Source of the DNA: Aphrocallistes beatrix
Taxonomy: Eukaryota > Porifera > Hexactinellida > Sceptrulophora > Aphrocallistidae
DNA length: 64,000 nt
Direction of reading: 5' to 3'
NCBI GenBank assembly: GCA_963281255.1
Contig: OY725489.1
Coordinates: forward strand, 2,604,001-2,668,000
Under the pieces are notes generated by a model, which was not told the origin of the DNA, did not search any database, and was given only the letters and a program-made list of their open reading frames with translations. Below, piece after piece: positions 33,372 to 44,885 of this stretch (its first letter is position 1; each line of letters begins with the position of its first letter). The position numbers and the translations under genes are program-made.

Positions 33372-35235
33372 TCATTCTCTACTACGAATACCTTGTCCTC
33401 GAACTGGTCCTCTTGTCACTGTTTCGTCAAAAGCCAGTCCCTGGTTGCGGTTCAGGTAATCTGCCACTGGGTTCTCTCGTCCGGGCCTGAATCCTATTTC
33501 GAAGGGAAGCTCTTGCAGCTCCATCAACCACCGAGCGTAGGTATGCTTGGGATCTTTCTGCTCCTTTAACCATTTCAGTGGGCAATGGTCAGTAAGTAGC
33601 ATGATGCGTGGCGCCCCTTTTAAGTATACCGACCACTTCCGCGTCGCCACGACGAGGGCCCAGCATTCGAGCTGCCCGGCTGCGTAATTCGACTGACTCG
33701 GGCTCAAGGAGGAGGAAAAGAACTGTATGGGTCTCAACTTACCAGTAACTTGGTCCATCTGTGACAACACCGCTGCTACTCCAGTTGAACTCCCGTCCGC
33801 CTCAACGTAAAACTCTCCTTTCCAGTCCGGGTGTGACAGGGAGACCGGCTCGTGTAGCAAACATTTACGTAGTCTATCAAAATCTGCTTGGCATCCTTCG
33901 TCCCACTGCCAGCGTTGTCCTTTTTTCAGCAGCTTGTATAATGGTTCGGCGATTCCTGAGAGTCCCTCAATGAAGCATCGATAGTAATTTGCCGTCCCGA
34001 TGAGCGTTGCAACTCTACTATCGACTTGGGCTCGAGAAAGGCCTCAAGCCTGTGTAAGTACTCCGGTAGTGGACTCCTTCCTACGTTGGAGATCTGGTGC
34101 CCGAGGAACTCGATGGAAGAGAAGCCAAGTTGACATTTGTCTCGGCGCAATTGGAGCCCGGCCTGTGCTAGGCATTCAAAGACAGTACGAAGGTGTGTGA
34201 GGTGCGCATCCATATTTGGAGAGAAAATCATGATGTCATCCACGTAACTCTCACAATTCGGGGCAGGTTCCAGTGCCTTGTCCATTACTCTCTGGAATGT
34301 TGCCTGGGCATTGCATAAGCTGAATGGCATGACCAGCATTTCATGCATTCCTCGGGGTGTGTAGAAGGCCGTCTTCTCGATGTCTCCAGGTCTCACAGGG
34401 ATTGTCCAATAGGCGGATGCCACATCTAATTTCGAGAAGTATTGGTTCCCTTTTAACCGGTCGAAAATCGTCGATAATCAATCGCGAACCGCAGGCTCCC
34501 GTCTTTCTTTTTTACCAGCACTACGTCAGAGGCTCAGGGAAACTTGCATCTAGAGGGGCGTTTGTGATTCAGGGCGAACACATGATCGAATTGGGCCAAT
34601 AAAATTCTTATGTTTTTCTTGTCATGCGTCTGAAGTTCGTTCGACAGGATCGGAGCTTTTGTTTCGTCTCCCATTGCTCCGACTTTGCTCTCTTGGTTAG
34701 CTACCATGGCCCTCGCCAGAGGTGAGGCTCCGCTAAGCGCCGTCTGGGCTGGGCCCCATCGTTTCCCTAGTTTAACTCGTCCATTGTCCCAGTCGAAGAT
34801 GACCTGCCCTAGCTGTCCCATGAATCTTCTTCCGAGGAGTAGTGTGGGTTGGTTGCTGTCCAAAACTTGCACGCGTTCTGAGATCGGGTTGCCGTCGCCG
34901 AAATTAATCTTTGTTTCTACGTACCCGCAGACTTTTACAGGCGTATTGCACAGTCCGAACACCTTACCTACGGCCGGAACCATGTCCCTCTCCAGCCCCA
35001 GTCGTTGCGCTGTTTTCAGGTCCATTACGCTCGGCGTGGCTCCCGTGTCGAGTAAAGCCGATATATGGTGTTCTCCGATTGGATTTCGATAGTCAGCGCG
35101 TCCTCTTGAGAAGATACTTGGTAGATATTCTGCCTGGTACCTTGTTGATCTGACCCTTTCATCGCCCTTCCCCTGCTTGGTCCCTTTCGTGGGCAGGAAC
35201 CAGGGTGGTGGCCCGTTTCGCCACACAATGCGCAA
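33372..35235 (-). pseudogene. Gypsy protease, reverse transcriptase and RNase H region (fossil part)
   Basis: An aspartic protease motif (DTGAT) is followed by reverse-transcriptase blocks including the YVDD box, then an RNase H-like region with TDHCPLKWL. This is the standard Gypsy order. The region is interrupted in several places and is treated as a fossil. Confidence 0.9.
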
Positions 35236-35948
35236 TGTCTATTGGGACAGAAACGAACGAGATGTTCTGAGGAACGCATGCATAGCACTTGAGATCTCTT
35301 CGCATGCCCGACCACGCTCGGTTGGTGGGGCGGACGAACTGGATAGGAGTATCATCGCTGGTCTCGTCCTCCTTGCCCTCGGTGACGCCTTGTTCGGTGA
35401 CAGTCGATACTTTGGGTCCAATTCCTTCGTGGAACCCTCGATCCACCGGTATGGCCTTTTCCGCTAACTCCTGTCGTAGTGTGGGACCGAAGTTAACGGC
35501 TTCTTCTACTGACAGTGTATCCACTTTAGCCCGGATCCACTCCTTTAGCTTCTGTTGGACCTCGTGGGGTACTTGCGAGACCATGAAAATACACGCGGTC
35601 TTAGCCGTAAGGCCGGCCCTCGCTGCCTCTTCGAGATAGCGCGTGAAGAAGTCGTGTATCGACTCTCCCGGAATCCAGACCATGTGGCGGAATCGTGTCG
35701 CTGCCTCGAATATGTCTTCGTCGGGGTCGAGTCGCTGCTTCAGGTACGTGAAGGCTTCTTCCAGGGTTTCTTTCCCGAAACAACCTTCCAAAACAACCTT
35801 TTGTTCGAGTTTTGACGTACGCAGGAAGCAGCTTGATTGCTGATCGGGGCTCTAGCGCGGATACTGCTGCCACGAACAATGGTTGCCAAGCGGCGATCGT
35901 TTGTCCTTCGTTGAGGATAGGGATTGCCACCGTGAGTGGGGTTGCCAT
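35160..35948 (-). pseudogene. Gypsy gag-like region (fossil part)
   Basis: This region directly follows the upstream LTR in element sense. It has the helical, charged character of Gypsy gag (a GESIHDFFTRYLEEAARAG-type stretch) and a cysteine/histidine cluster of nucleocapsid type near its end. It is a part of the broken element. Confidence 0.8.
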
Positions 35949-35969
35949 TGATAATACGTTTAGTATTTA

Positions 35970-36140
35970 TGTTATAAGTACGCGAACTAGCGTCGTAGAT
36001 AAACTGAGCTATAATGTACTAATACGAGAAATACTAAACAGTATAGGAAACTAACAAACAGGCTAGCGACTTGTTTATATACTGCGGCTTAGCCTATCTG
36101 TAACTACGCTTTGGGTGGCCCTGCTGATGAGCTCTTAACA
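35970..36140 (-). repeat. LTR of Gypsy element (5' LTR in element sense)
   Basis: This is the second 171-bp copy, with the same TG...CA ends as 31674-31844. It is followed on the plus strand by the ATAC target repeat (36141-36144). Confidence 0.95.
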
Positions 36141-36404
36141 ATACCCATACACATGTGATGGGAATTGAAATTTCATTCCCACGGCAACCCTGATACATAT
36201 TTAACTAATTTCGAATCTAAGAAATTTATTTTATTTCTTCTGCTCTCTAAAATCTTAACTCTACTATTGAGCGCCTATCTTTTCCAACTCTAATAACTAG
36301 ACCTAATAACAGCAACCACAGCGCTACTGGGGTTTGACATCCTTTCAAAATGGTAATGCATTTTTCATTGAAATATTGGTTAGGGCAGACGAAATTTCCT
36401 TTGG

Positions 36405-36625
36405 AAAATTGGTCCCCCGGACCAAAATTCCCTGAAAAAAATGGTCTCCCCGGACCAATTTTCCCTGAAAAAAAATGTTCCCCACGGACCAAAATTCCAT
36501 TGAAAATTGGTCCATAGTAGGACCAAAATTTTCAGGGGAGGACCAATTCCATGAAAAAATTGGTCCCTCGGACCAAAATTTCATGGAAGATTGGTCCTCC
36601 GGACCAAAATTTTCGCGGACCAATT
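36405..36625. repeat. Inverted partner array of the 31138-31300 minisatellite
   Basis: About six or seven units of AATTGGTCC...GGACCAA with TTCC(C/A)TGAAAAA spacers run in the opposite sense to the left arm. Confidence 0.85.
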
Positions 36626-36744
36626 TTCCAGTGACAGGCCCACTAAATTCACAAATTAGCATTGGGTGCCGAAACCCTCCCACGGAATATACTGGAATCG
36701 CCCAACCTAAAATTGTGCTGGCTACGCCTTTGTTTTAAACACTT

Positions 36745-37228
36745 TGGGACATACAGAACGGAACCATTCTGGAAAATATAAGCCTGAACAGAGAATTGAA
36801 CATAATAGAACTGTTAAGAAAGTGTATACTATATGTGTGGTTTTGTCTAGCATGAATGTAGACGCATTCATTAGGAACGGAATTACCACCCAAGGATAGA
36901 TATAGGCTTTCTAGAGATAAAGAATACTGTCGGTTAATGGAAAACTTCAGGATATCCAGATGTCAAATTATACAGATTGTTCACAGGGCATCACCCAACC
37001 TTGGCAAATCGGCGTACCCTAGAATATGTCAAGTTTCCATCCGCCCACCCAAAGTTTAAATCCCCTCCCAGTTTCTGATTGATCCTGATTCAATGCACTC
37101 TGGTTTTTCTCGAACGCTCCTCTGAGTGCGTTGTGCGCACCCAGATGAAAGCATAGCTTGTGTATATCTTAATAGGAAACCAAACCATTTTCCCGATCTG
37201 TTCCACCAAATTTAAATACTGAGATATG
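36745..37228. other. Unassigned stretch
   Basis: Near 36870-36990 one plus frame reads ELPPKDRYRLSRDKEYCRLM, which looks peptide-like, but it does not continue and I recognise no family. Nothing else can be supported here. Confidence 0.25.
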
Positions 37229-37620
37229 GGGCCTTATTCACTAAGAAAACTTAAGATTTGCTTAACTTTTGAATCTTCAAAATTAGAAGAGATTTTTAGA
37301 GAAATCAAATAGATTGCATACTCTATTAATTTTAAGTGATACAATTGAAATACTTGACAAATTTTGACTCATTTGTTAAACTTTTCAGAAACTTACGTAA
37401 TATTTCAAGTTAAGTATGACGTCATAATACTTAAGTATGACATAACGAATATTTCGAGAGTGACTTGGAATATTTCCAGTATTTAGGTAGTTTATAATTC
37501 TATTGGGATCATTGAACATCTATTTACTCAAATCGTAATGCAACTCTTCTAAATTTCCACTATATAAAGTTATATAAAGTTAAGCAAATCCATAGCATTC
37601 TAGTACACTAAGTCAATGGC
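37229..37620. mobile_element. Orphan Harbinger-type left end
   Basis: GGGCCTTATTCACTAAG resembles the ends at 5791 and 8398 and is followed by CTTAAG-type sub-terminal motifs. No matching right end is found, so the element is truncated or the call is wrong. The end coordinate is approximate. Confidence 0.35.
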
Positions 37621-37841
37621 GCAGACCTTTTTTTTCTGGACCATGGATTGGTTAAACGAGCTAAAAGAATTTTTCTGAAAATGGTTGGATTATGCTGGTA
37701 TATAAAGTTCGTATATTATATAATGATCCTTTTCATTAATACTGCATCGATTTTCTTCAAAATGGTTCGAGGATGGCACTGTTGAGGATTTGTGGTTAAA
37801 CTAATTTTAAGCAACCATATTACTTTTATATTGACATACTA

Positions 37842-39202
37842 CAGTCTGTCACATAATTATTTATAATCAATTAGCATACCATTACTTGTAATTTGAGAAG
37901 TGAATATGGTTGATACTATTCAGTCCTAATACACATTGTCTAAGCTACTAATAAAAACCAATTTGAGTTCATAATTGATTTTTTTCCCACCGGAAGCGAT
38001 GACCAAGTCACATCGCTTCTTCATCGATCCTGTGAAGTTGGCCAAAAAAGTAGGGTCAAAGGTTTTCCACTCCATTTTGATAAAGTTTTCGATATCTTTA
38101 ATTGTCTTAGGAGCCCTGATTTGGATTCGGTATTTGAGGACGCCCCAAAATTCTCAATTGGGTTCAAGTCTGGGTTATTTGAAGGCCAGTCGATGCTGCG
38201 TATCTGACGAAAGTCCTTGTAGGCAATTGAGAATTTGGATCTGTGGATACTGGAGTTGTCCTCTTGAAGTTTCCACCCATCTGGATATAAAGTATCGGCG
38301 TTTTCAATAAGAACTTCGTTCAGATCATCGTAATATACCTTGGAATTAAAATTTTCCAGATATGGGCTGGTGTGGCTCCACGTGCAGAGATTCCCTCCCA
38401 GATATGCAGTTTAGGGGAATGCTTTGGGACGTTTGAGATTGGTTTTTCTGAACCTTTGGTCCAGAGGTATAATCTCCCTCCTAGGAGCCAGATCGAGCAC
38501 TCATCAGTGAAGATAACTTTATGCCAAAGTATGTTACGATGTTTTCTTGCCCATGCAACTCTCGACTTTTCATGTACTGGTTGGTGTGATGTTGGGTCCT
38601 CTCATGGCTGGTTTCTTCGAATATCCCAATCGGGAAAGGGTTCTTCTGACAGTCTCATGTGAGACACTGAGACCTCGCGAAACATTTAAGTTGTTGCCAT
38701 TGATCTCAAAGACATCCTCGGATTATTCACAGTCAGAGAGAGAGAAATCTTATGTGACTGTGTAATTTTGAACTTGGGATCAGCTCCTGGCTTATGTTCA
38801 ATTTTTTCCCCCTTTGCGAGCCTAGATTTTACGTTATAGGCCGTCATCAATGAAACATTGCATTGAGTAGCTATAGCCTTCATCGGTAAACCACTAGTAG
38901 AAATTAGTTTGGCAACTTCTTGTCTTAGTATTGTCTGCATTTGATCGATTAATCTCGGATTGTGAGAAAATATTCTGCGGTAATTATTACTTTTAGAGTG
39001 AAATACAGTTAATATTCAGTTCGATTCAAAGATTACGAGAATAAAATTTCCAGGTCAATAAAAAATTTATGTAATAACGGTGAATTATATAATTTTTGTT
39101 GCTTATAAGTCAATTATAGCAATCAAAAGCTGTTCACAAGTCGACAAATCGAAATATGGTTGGATACAAAAAGAAAATTATAAATAATTATGTGACAGAC
39201 TG
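37842..39202 (-). mobile_element. Tc1-like transposon, 1.36 kb
   Basis: The ends CAGTCTGTCACATAATTATT and AATAATTATGTGACAGACTG are perfect inverted repeats flanked by TA. The minus strand carries one degraded transposase gene. The size is normal for an intact-length Tc1 element, so it decayed by small changes and not by large deletion. Confidence 0.92.
37990..38940 (-). pseudogene. Tc1-like DD34E transposase (degraded)
   Basis: The N-terminal part (38686-38940) is a helix-turn-helix region, with GLPMKAIATQCNVSLMTAYN followed by PGADPKFKIT. Downstream frames give the first catalytic Asp in VIFTDECSIW. The second is in EDNSSIHRSKF, and the Glu in IDWPSNNPDLNPIEN follows 34 residues after that Asp, which is the Tc1 spacing. 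Several frame changes between about 38690 and 37990 break the gene. In an active element it would cut at TA and join. Confidence 0.85.
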
Positions 39203-39338
39203 TACTTGTTTTGTTTTAAAATCAACCACATGAATTATATATTTATTTGCTACCTTGTTGTGAAGTTTTACAAATCACTGTCTTTCCCTATACACGACTC
39301 AAAGTTGATCCGAATCTTTATTACTTTTCCGGAACGAC

Positions 39339-39842
39339 ATGTCCTGTGTTGTTCCAGGCTGCAAGTCCAACTATAAAAGTGAGGCAGAATATCCCTCTGC
39401 TTTTCATTTCCCTAAGAATCGTTTAGGGTAATTCCACGCCCGCGGAAAGACTAGAAAGCAAACACGCTAATGTGAGTAAGTTTCTCTAATTTATTTGTTA
39501 TACGTATTAACTGATTGTCACATTTACACTTCTACACACCGTTTAGGTATGTGTGCATTATTTCAAACCAGATGACATCGAGAGAACCGTTACCTACAAT
39601 GACGGGCTTCGTACTGTTACAGTTTCCAGGATAGAACAGCTCTAAAGAAAACTTCAGTACCAAGTATATTCCCCGACTACCCTTCCTATCTTTCTGTATG
39701 GAATTCCAAGCCTAAAGGACTAGCTTTGGAGCACACTGAACGATTGCTGATGGAATCTGCCTACTCTACTAAGAGCATAACTGACAACGAAGAAAAGATA
39801 GATAAGTTCTTAGTTAGTTCATTTTCAGATATTCTTTCTTAG
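39339..39842 (+). pseudogene. THAP zinc-finger protein gene, two exons, probably broken
   Basis: THAP domains are C2CH zinc fingers of DNA-binding and transposase-related proteins. Exon 1 starts MSCVVPGCKSNYKSEAEYP then SAFHFPKN, with the C-x4-C pair and the FHFPKN block. It ends at AAT|GTGAGT (39471/39472). A 75-bp intron (39472-39546) ends in TAG. Exon 2 then reads VCVHYFKPDD, completing SKHANVCVHYF with the third Cys and the His. KKTSVPSIFPDYPSYL carries the usual P-S-I-F-P end of such proteins, and a charged tail runs to the stop. Exon 1 has a disruption near 39428 and exon 2 a frame change near 39640. The exact splice phase fit favours a once-functional gene or transposon gene. Confidence 0.7.
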
Positions 39843-40030
39843 CTTAGCGGCTTCGACGCTCGACTTACGAAACGCCTGGATAGCTCATGTGTCCAAATAC
39901 TATTTTTTATTTTTTTAAGATAATTATTTCAGAAACCTATATTTACTAACAGGCTCGAATACAAAATGGTCCATTAAAACTGAATAAAACATCATTTCAG
40001 CTTATATTGTCAGATATCTAGTTCAAACTA

Positions 40031-40211
40031 CAGTCAGGGTCGTTTAGTATGAACCCGCTTAATATTAACATTCGTTTATTATGAACTAACCTCCTGATCC
40101 CAATTTCATTTTTTAGATAGGATTTGTATTGAATCAAGTACGCTTAATATGAAGTATATTATGAACAGATTTGTTGGTCCCGTGGTGGTTCACAATATGC
40201 GACCCTGACTG
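40031..40211. mobile_element. 187-bp TA-target MITE, copy 3 of 3
   Basis: CAGTCAGGGTCGTTTAGTAT and CAATATGCGACCCTGACTG are inverted ends flanked by TA. The interior matches the copies at 16128 and 27117. Confidence 0.88.
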
Positions 40212-40213
40212 TA

Positions 40214-41375
40214 TAATATTTCTTATTGTCAAATTTTGGATAGTGAACGACGATTAAACAACAATCCAATAATCCTAGTATAGGACTTTTAATTGAGACC
40301 GTGTTTCATCTCCCCCCCGCATCAATATTTAGCTACCGCATATATTGCCATTTGGGATGAGTATTCCATTATATTTCAGGTACAAGGATATATTGCTCTA
40401 GTTATACAGTCGATATACCAGCATTTCAAAATATATTGATGTTATTGAGACTTCAAAGCGTGAATACACTGTTTGTAGCCAATTATATTTCAAATTATCA
40501 GCTTTGATTATATTATAAAATAATGAGATACTGGTCATGATATAACGCCTGCCCGCATCCCCACTGCAGGTATTTACAGCTGAAACAACTTTACTATTAA
40601 CAGTAGTCATAGCTCTTAAAGAATATTTGAATAGTTTGCAGGGATTTTAATGAAGAAATGTATTTAATAATTCTCAAATTGAATCTAAATCACGTGGCTG
40701 GGTGTGCAACTTTCTCTTATACTAAAAATATTTAACAACTGATAAAGGATCTCAATAAATTATCATATATTTATTAGACAGGGGTCACTTATGTATCCAT
40801 ATATTGCTGTTATCGACTGCGTTACTACTTGTATGATCCATAAAACTTTTATCAAATTGCTAACTCTCAAGTTCTTCGAAAACAGTTTTATCCCGGTTCA
40901 ACTCGTACTAAATTACTAGTATTAATTTTAATCATAGTTGATGACAAATGGATTGATATGTGTGAAAGAATTGTGTTGTTGTGATGTATAATAATTCTTC
41001 TCCTTCTTAGGAATGGTTTGACAAGACCGGATAAAGGATGAAGAAAGAGAAGTGATGTCTAACAGAATAACAATTTTTTGATCTTCCTTTATCATAGAAT
41101 ATTATCTTCTATTTATAACATCCCTCAGTTTAATAATTTTAATTCATGTAATTCACCAAAAATTGAACTTATTATGATTACACAACACAACAAGATTTTT
41201 TATCAGAGATCACATACCACTATCTTAGCATACTTTGGAATGCTGAATTCGAACCTGCAATCAGAATTTCTCTAGCACGTCTAGTTTTCCTAAATCAAAT
41301 ATTCATTTTTTCAATAGTATCGTGTTACATAGATACTAAATTACTATATAGACAAATTCTAATCATGCATCGAGC
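40214..41375. other. No recognisable feature
   Basis: This 1.2-kb AT-rich region lies upstream of the DLK/CxWD-family locus. No inverted ends or start exon of that locus could be identified. Confidence 0.4.
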
Positions 41376-43076
41376 TTGTACAAATCATCCCGACAATTTT
41401 TGCTACGTTTGTGTGTTTTTTGCGTCAAATCTCAAAGAAGAACAATCACGAATCAATTGAAGAATATCTACGAATTGTATTTCGGATGTCCACTTGGCGA
41501 CCAGGACAAGTCATGGGCACCACATGTGATATGCACTTCTTGTTCAAGTGGACTACGTGATTGGTTAAACAAAAGGAAACTTTCAATGCCATTTGCTATT
41601 CCCATGGTCTGGAGGGAACAGAAAAATCACTATGATGATTGTTACTTCTGTCTTATCGACATTACAGGATTTTCAAGCAAGAATAAGCATACCATTGTTT
41701 ACCCCGACTTGGAATCTGCTCGCAGACCAATTCCACACGACATACCAATCCCATCCTTACCAATCCCACCCCTTACCAATCCCAATTCCTAAGCCACAGC
41801 AAATCAACTTCGAGTCTGAAATGGTGGAAGATTTGGAATTTGCCGCGGAAGAAGTCATACATATTGTACAGATCCTAACTATGTCCCAGAAGATGAATTA
41901 CTAGCGCCACAAACATTTTCACAGGGAGAATTGAACGACCTGATCAGGGATTTAGACTTATCCAAAGAAAAAACTGAACTTCTTGCATCCAGGCTCAAAC
42001 AGAAAAACCTACTCGACAAAGATGTCTTAATATCTCACTATCGCAAGAGAAATTTGGATATCGCTCAACACTTCACCACTGATGGTCCACTGTGTTATTG
42101 TAATGATATAGAAGGACTCTATGCAAACCTATTACAAGAATATTCTTCCTCTGATTGGCGACTTTTCAACGACTCATCAAAACGCAGTTTGAAGGCTGTT
42201 CTGTTGCATAACGGAAATCTAAAGCCTGGACTTCCAATTGCTCACTCCGTCTATCTCAAGGAAACCTTCGTAAATTTGCAGGAAATTTTGGAGGCAATAA
42301 AGTATAGAACATATGCATGGAATATCTGCGGTGATCTTAAGGTAATCGGGCTATTGATGGGTTTACAGCAAGGTTTTACGAAGTATTGTTGTTTCCTTTG
42401 TCTATGGGACAGCCGTGCAACTGGTGAACATTACAAAAAATGTGATTGGCCGAAGAGAACCTATGAAGTGGGAAAAACCAATTTGCAACATTCACCATTG
42501 GTTGATCCAAACAAAATTTTCTTACCACACCACTTCATATAAAACTTGGATTAATGAAAACATTCGTAAAAACAATGGGCAAAACAAATTCAGCAGGATT
42601 TCAGCATTTGGAGAGCAAATTTCCAAATTTAAGCGAGGCAAAGATAAAAGAGGGAGTCTTTGCAGGACCACAAATCAGACAAGTATTCAGAGATCCAGAT
42701 TTTGAGGATACTTTATCCGAACTGGAACTGAATGCTTGGAATTCTTTTAAATGGGTTTGTGAGAATTTTTTAGGAAGCAAGAAGTCGTCGGATTATAGAG
42801 AAGGAGTGGAAACCTTGCTTAACGCATATGAGAAGATGGTCTGCCGTATGTCGCTAAAGCTTCACTTCTTGCACTCTCACCTTGATTTCTTTCCTGAGAA
42901 CCTTGGTGCTGTAAGTGATGAACAGGGTGAGAGATTCCACCAGGATATACAACAAATGGAAACCCTATACCAAGGTTTCTGGAATGAACGGCATGATGTC
43001 CGATTACTGTTGGAGGCTGTTTAGAGATAATCCCAACAAGATATACAAAAGGAAGTCATACTCTCAACACCTTTAG
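41376..43076 (+). pseudogene. DLK/CxWD-family transposase-like gene, locus A
   Basis: I recognise this as a protein family that is multi-copy in several invertebrate genomes, but no function is known to me. The N-terminus has two cysteine pairs (CVFCVKSQ, ICTSC) around LGDQDKSWAPH, and a third in DCYFCLID. The middle has SLKAVLLHNGN, then WNICGDLKVIGLLMGLQ and KYCCFLCLWDSRA. The C-terminal region has SLKLHFLHSHLDFFPENLG and SDEQGERFHQD, and ends KIYKRKSYSQHL. The invariant D (GDLK), the C-x-x-C-x-W-D module and an E-x-x-H suggest an RNase H-like DDE-type enzyme; that is inference. About four frame changes break it, yet the order is complete (roughly 560 residues). Confidence 0.6.
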
Positions 43077-43115
43077 ATTTAGTTTTCTTAGCTTATCTTT
43101 CCACTTCTAACATTA

Positions 43116-43787
43116 CAGTAGGACGTCAGGTATCCGAACGGGTTGGGACCGCGGGGGTTCGGATAACTGAAGTTGTTTTGTGATTATATAGAATAGTTGG
43201 TCAGTAGTACTAAGTAGTCATAAATTAAAGGTTGAGTCAAATCAATTTGATTTGAAAAAAACTTCATTTTTTGATTTGATTTAATTGAGCTGGTTAATAA
43301 GAAATGATTGAGTTGATTGATCTGAATGTTGTCATTGAATAAAATAGAATGATCTGAAATTTCATTTAAATTAATTGAATTGAATTGAATTGATTTGAAT
43401 TGAATTGAATTGAATTGAATTGAATTGAGTTGAATTGATTGATTTGAATTTAATTGAATGATTAAAATGAATGAGCTGAACGATTTGAATAAGCACAAAT
43501 GATTGAATTGATTGATCTGGTGTGTTTTATGTAAATGATCAGATGCAATATTACAAAAAAATAATTCAAATCATTGAGTTTGACACAACCTTGCATTGTC
43601 TCATAATGATGAATATGGATAAAATACTTATTAGCTTATGTAGGTATCATCAATAGTATATAAAATGATGGCAGTGTAATAAATTCAATTTTCAACTCAG
43701 GATTCATCATTTATACATTTATTATACTTTAGTTTGGTCAACCAAGGGGTTCGGATAACTGAAGTTCGGATAACTGACGTTCTACTG
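43116..43787. mobile_element. pogo-like MITE with internal GAATT array
   Basis: CAGTAGGACGTCAGGTATCC at the left and AACTGACGTTCTACTG at the right are inverted ends flanked by TA (43114-43115 and 43788-43789). TTCGGATAACTGAAGTT motifs lie inside both ends. Confidence 0.85.
43375..43440. repeat. GAATT short tandem repeat
   Basis: About a dozen GAATT units occur, with a few GATTT variants. Looser AATTGA-type sequence continues to about 43510. The repeat is internal to the surrounding MITE. Confidence 0.9.
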
Positions 43788-43789
43788 TA

Positions 43790-44885
43790 TATATATTCTC
43801 CCTAGTTTGTGAGTAGTTGATCTATGTTAAATAAAAAACAGCCATGACTATCAAAATACAGGGAAATTTAGGAAAATACCAAAAAGTCGATGACTTGTAG
43901 CTAGAAAAATCTAGACGTACTAGAAGGAATCTGAAAGCAGATTTGAATTCACTTGATTCTATGCTAGAAGCGAAGGGAGATGGAATTCTAACCAAGGGGA
44001 GATCGGCACTTCTAAATATTGGAACAGTTTCTTGCTCCAAAGAAAACATTTCTTGTTCTGAAAAAGACATTGAAATTTGTGTTTGTATATCACTGTTCAT
44101 CTTCAAGTTTGAAGTTTCAAACATTTGTATAATAGTAGTATTATCCTAATTTGGAGATAATTAATCTAGCTCAGTAATAATTGTGTAATATAATTGTGAG
44201 ATCAATACAAATACGTAGTTTCTAGTCTAAACTAGTTCTTAGGTGTTGTGTACTCGAATCAGTGAAAATTTAATTTTTATTATCAAAATTAAGGGCAGTG
44301 CTAGATGTTGAGACCGATTTTCTTCGAAATTTTTAAATTTTTCCATGCAAATCGTTGTGAATTGGGATAAGTATACGGCAAATTGCACTCACAGGACAGC
44401 AGATGTAGTTTTTTGACTCCAAATTCGTTTTCCATACCTTGGTCCAAGGGGGGACATCCGGGGCATTTGTATCGAGTCTGATTCTGCTAGCCGGATTTCA
44501 TTCAACCACCTAAGCCAACTCATATTAAGGGCTTCGGGGTTTTTGCACCTGCTTGTGCCACCTTGTGTAGTCTAGTGGTATGAAATTGTGAAAAGGTGGA
44601 TAAAGCATGAAAATTGGCACTTATACTTTTGAGCCTTCTGACAATTTAGGAAGGGAACCACGCAATATTTTAACCTCTTAGCAAGATGGCGGCCTTTTAA
44701 AAATTGATGACGTCATCGAAATTCATCCAAGGCTGTGAACATTTTAGACATTCACTGAGGCATCGAAATTGGCACATTTATACTTTCTAGCTTACTAAAC
44801 AACTTTAAGATGTAAAACATCAAATAGCGATACGGCAATAATCGCCGGTTTTCTTAAAAAATAATAGCCAGTCATTTGATAGACA
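43790..44885. other. Unassigned stretch
   Basis: No gene-like frame was found. Near 44565 TGTAGTCTAGTGGTA resembles a tRNA A-box but no B-box follows. TGATGACGTCATCG near 44706 is a short palindrome. Confidence 0.35.

Larger units (their letters stand above)
31674..36140 (-). mobile_element. Gypsy-family LTR retroelement, young but broken
   Basis: The 4.5-kb element is bounded by 171-bp LTRs and a 4-bp ATAC target duplication, and is read on the minus strand. Its parts lie in the normal Gypsy order: gag-like region about 35160-35948, protease about 34950-35240, reverse transcriptase about 33920-34850, RNase H about 33370-33870, integrase about 32420-33340, and a C-terminal tail to about 31855. 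It is broken by roughly five interruptions, while the LTRs are almost identical, so the insertion is recent in evolutionary terms. The internal region is noticeably richer in GC than its surroundings. Very short LTRs and a gag start a few dozen bases inside the LTR make it unusually compact. Confidence 0.93.
31090..36732. mobile_element. Fold-back element with inverted minisatellite arms, split by a Gypsy insertion
   Basis: GCGTAGCCA near 31099 is mirrored by TGGCTACGC near 36719. Next to it, tandem arrays of a GGTCC...GGACCA unit (31138-31300) are mirrored by arrays in the opposite orientation (about 36405-36625). The Gypsy element at 31674-36140 sits between them. Removing it leaves a unit of about 1.2 kb made of two inverted arrays and a short spacer. 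Confidence 0.6.

Noticed and set aside
32355-35843. Plus-strand frames across the Gypsy element
   Set aside because: They are antisense shadows of the minus-strand gag-pol region.
44555-44610. Possible tRNA or tRNA-derived SINE (TGTAGTCTAGTGGTA)
   Set aside because: Only an A-box-like stretch is present. No B-box, cloverleaf or poly-A/T tail could be found nearby.
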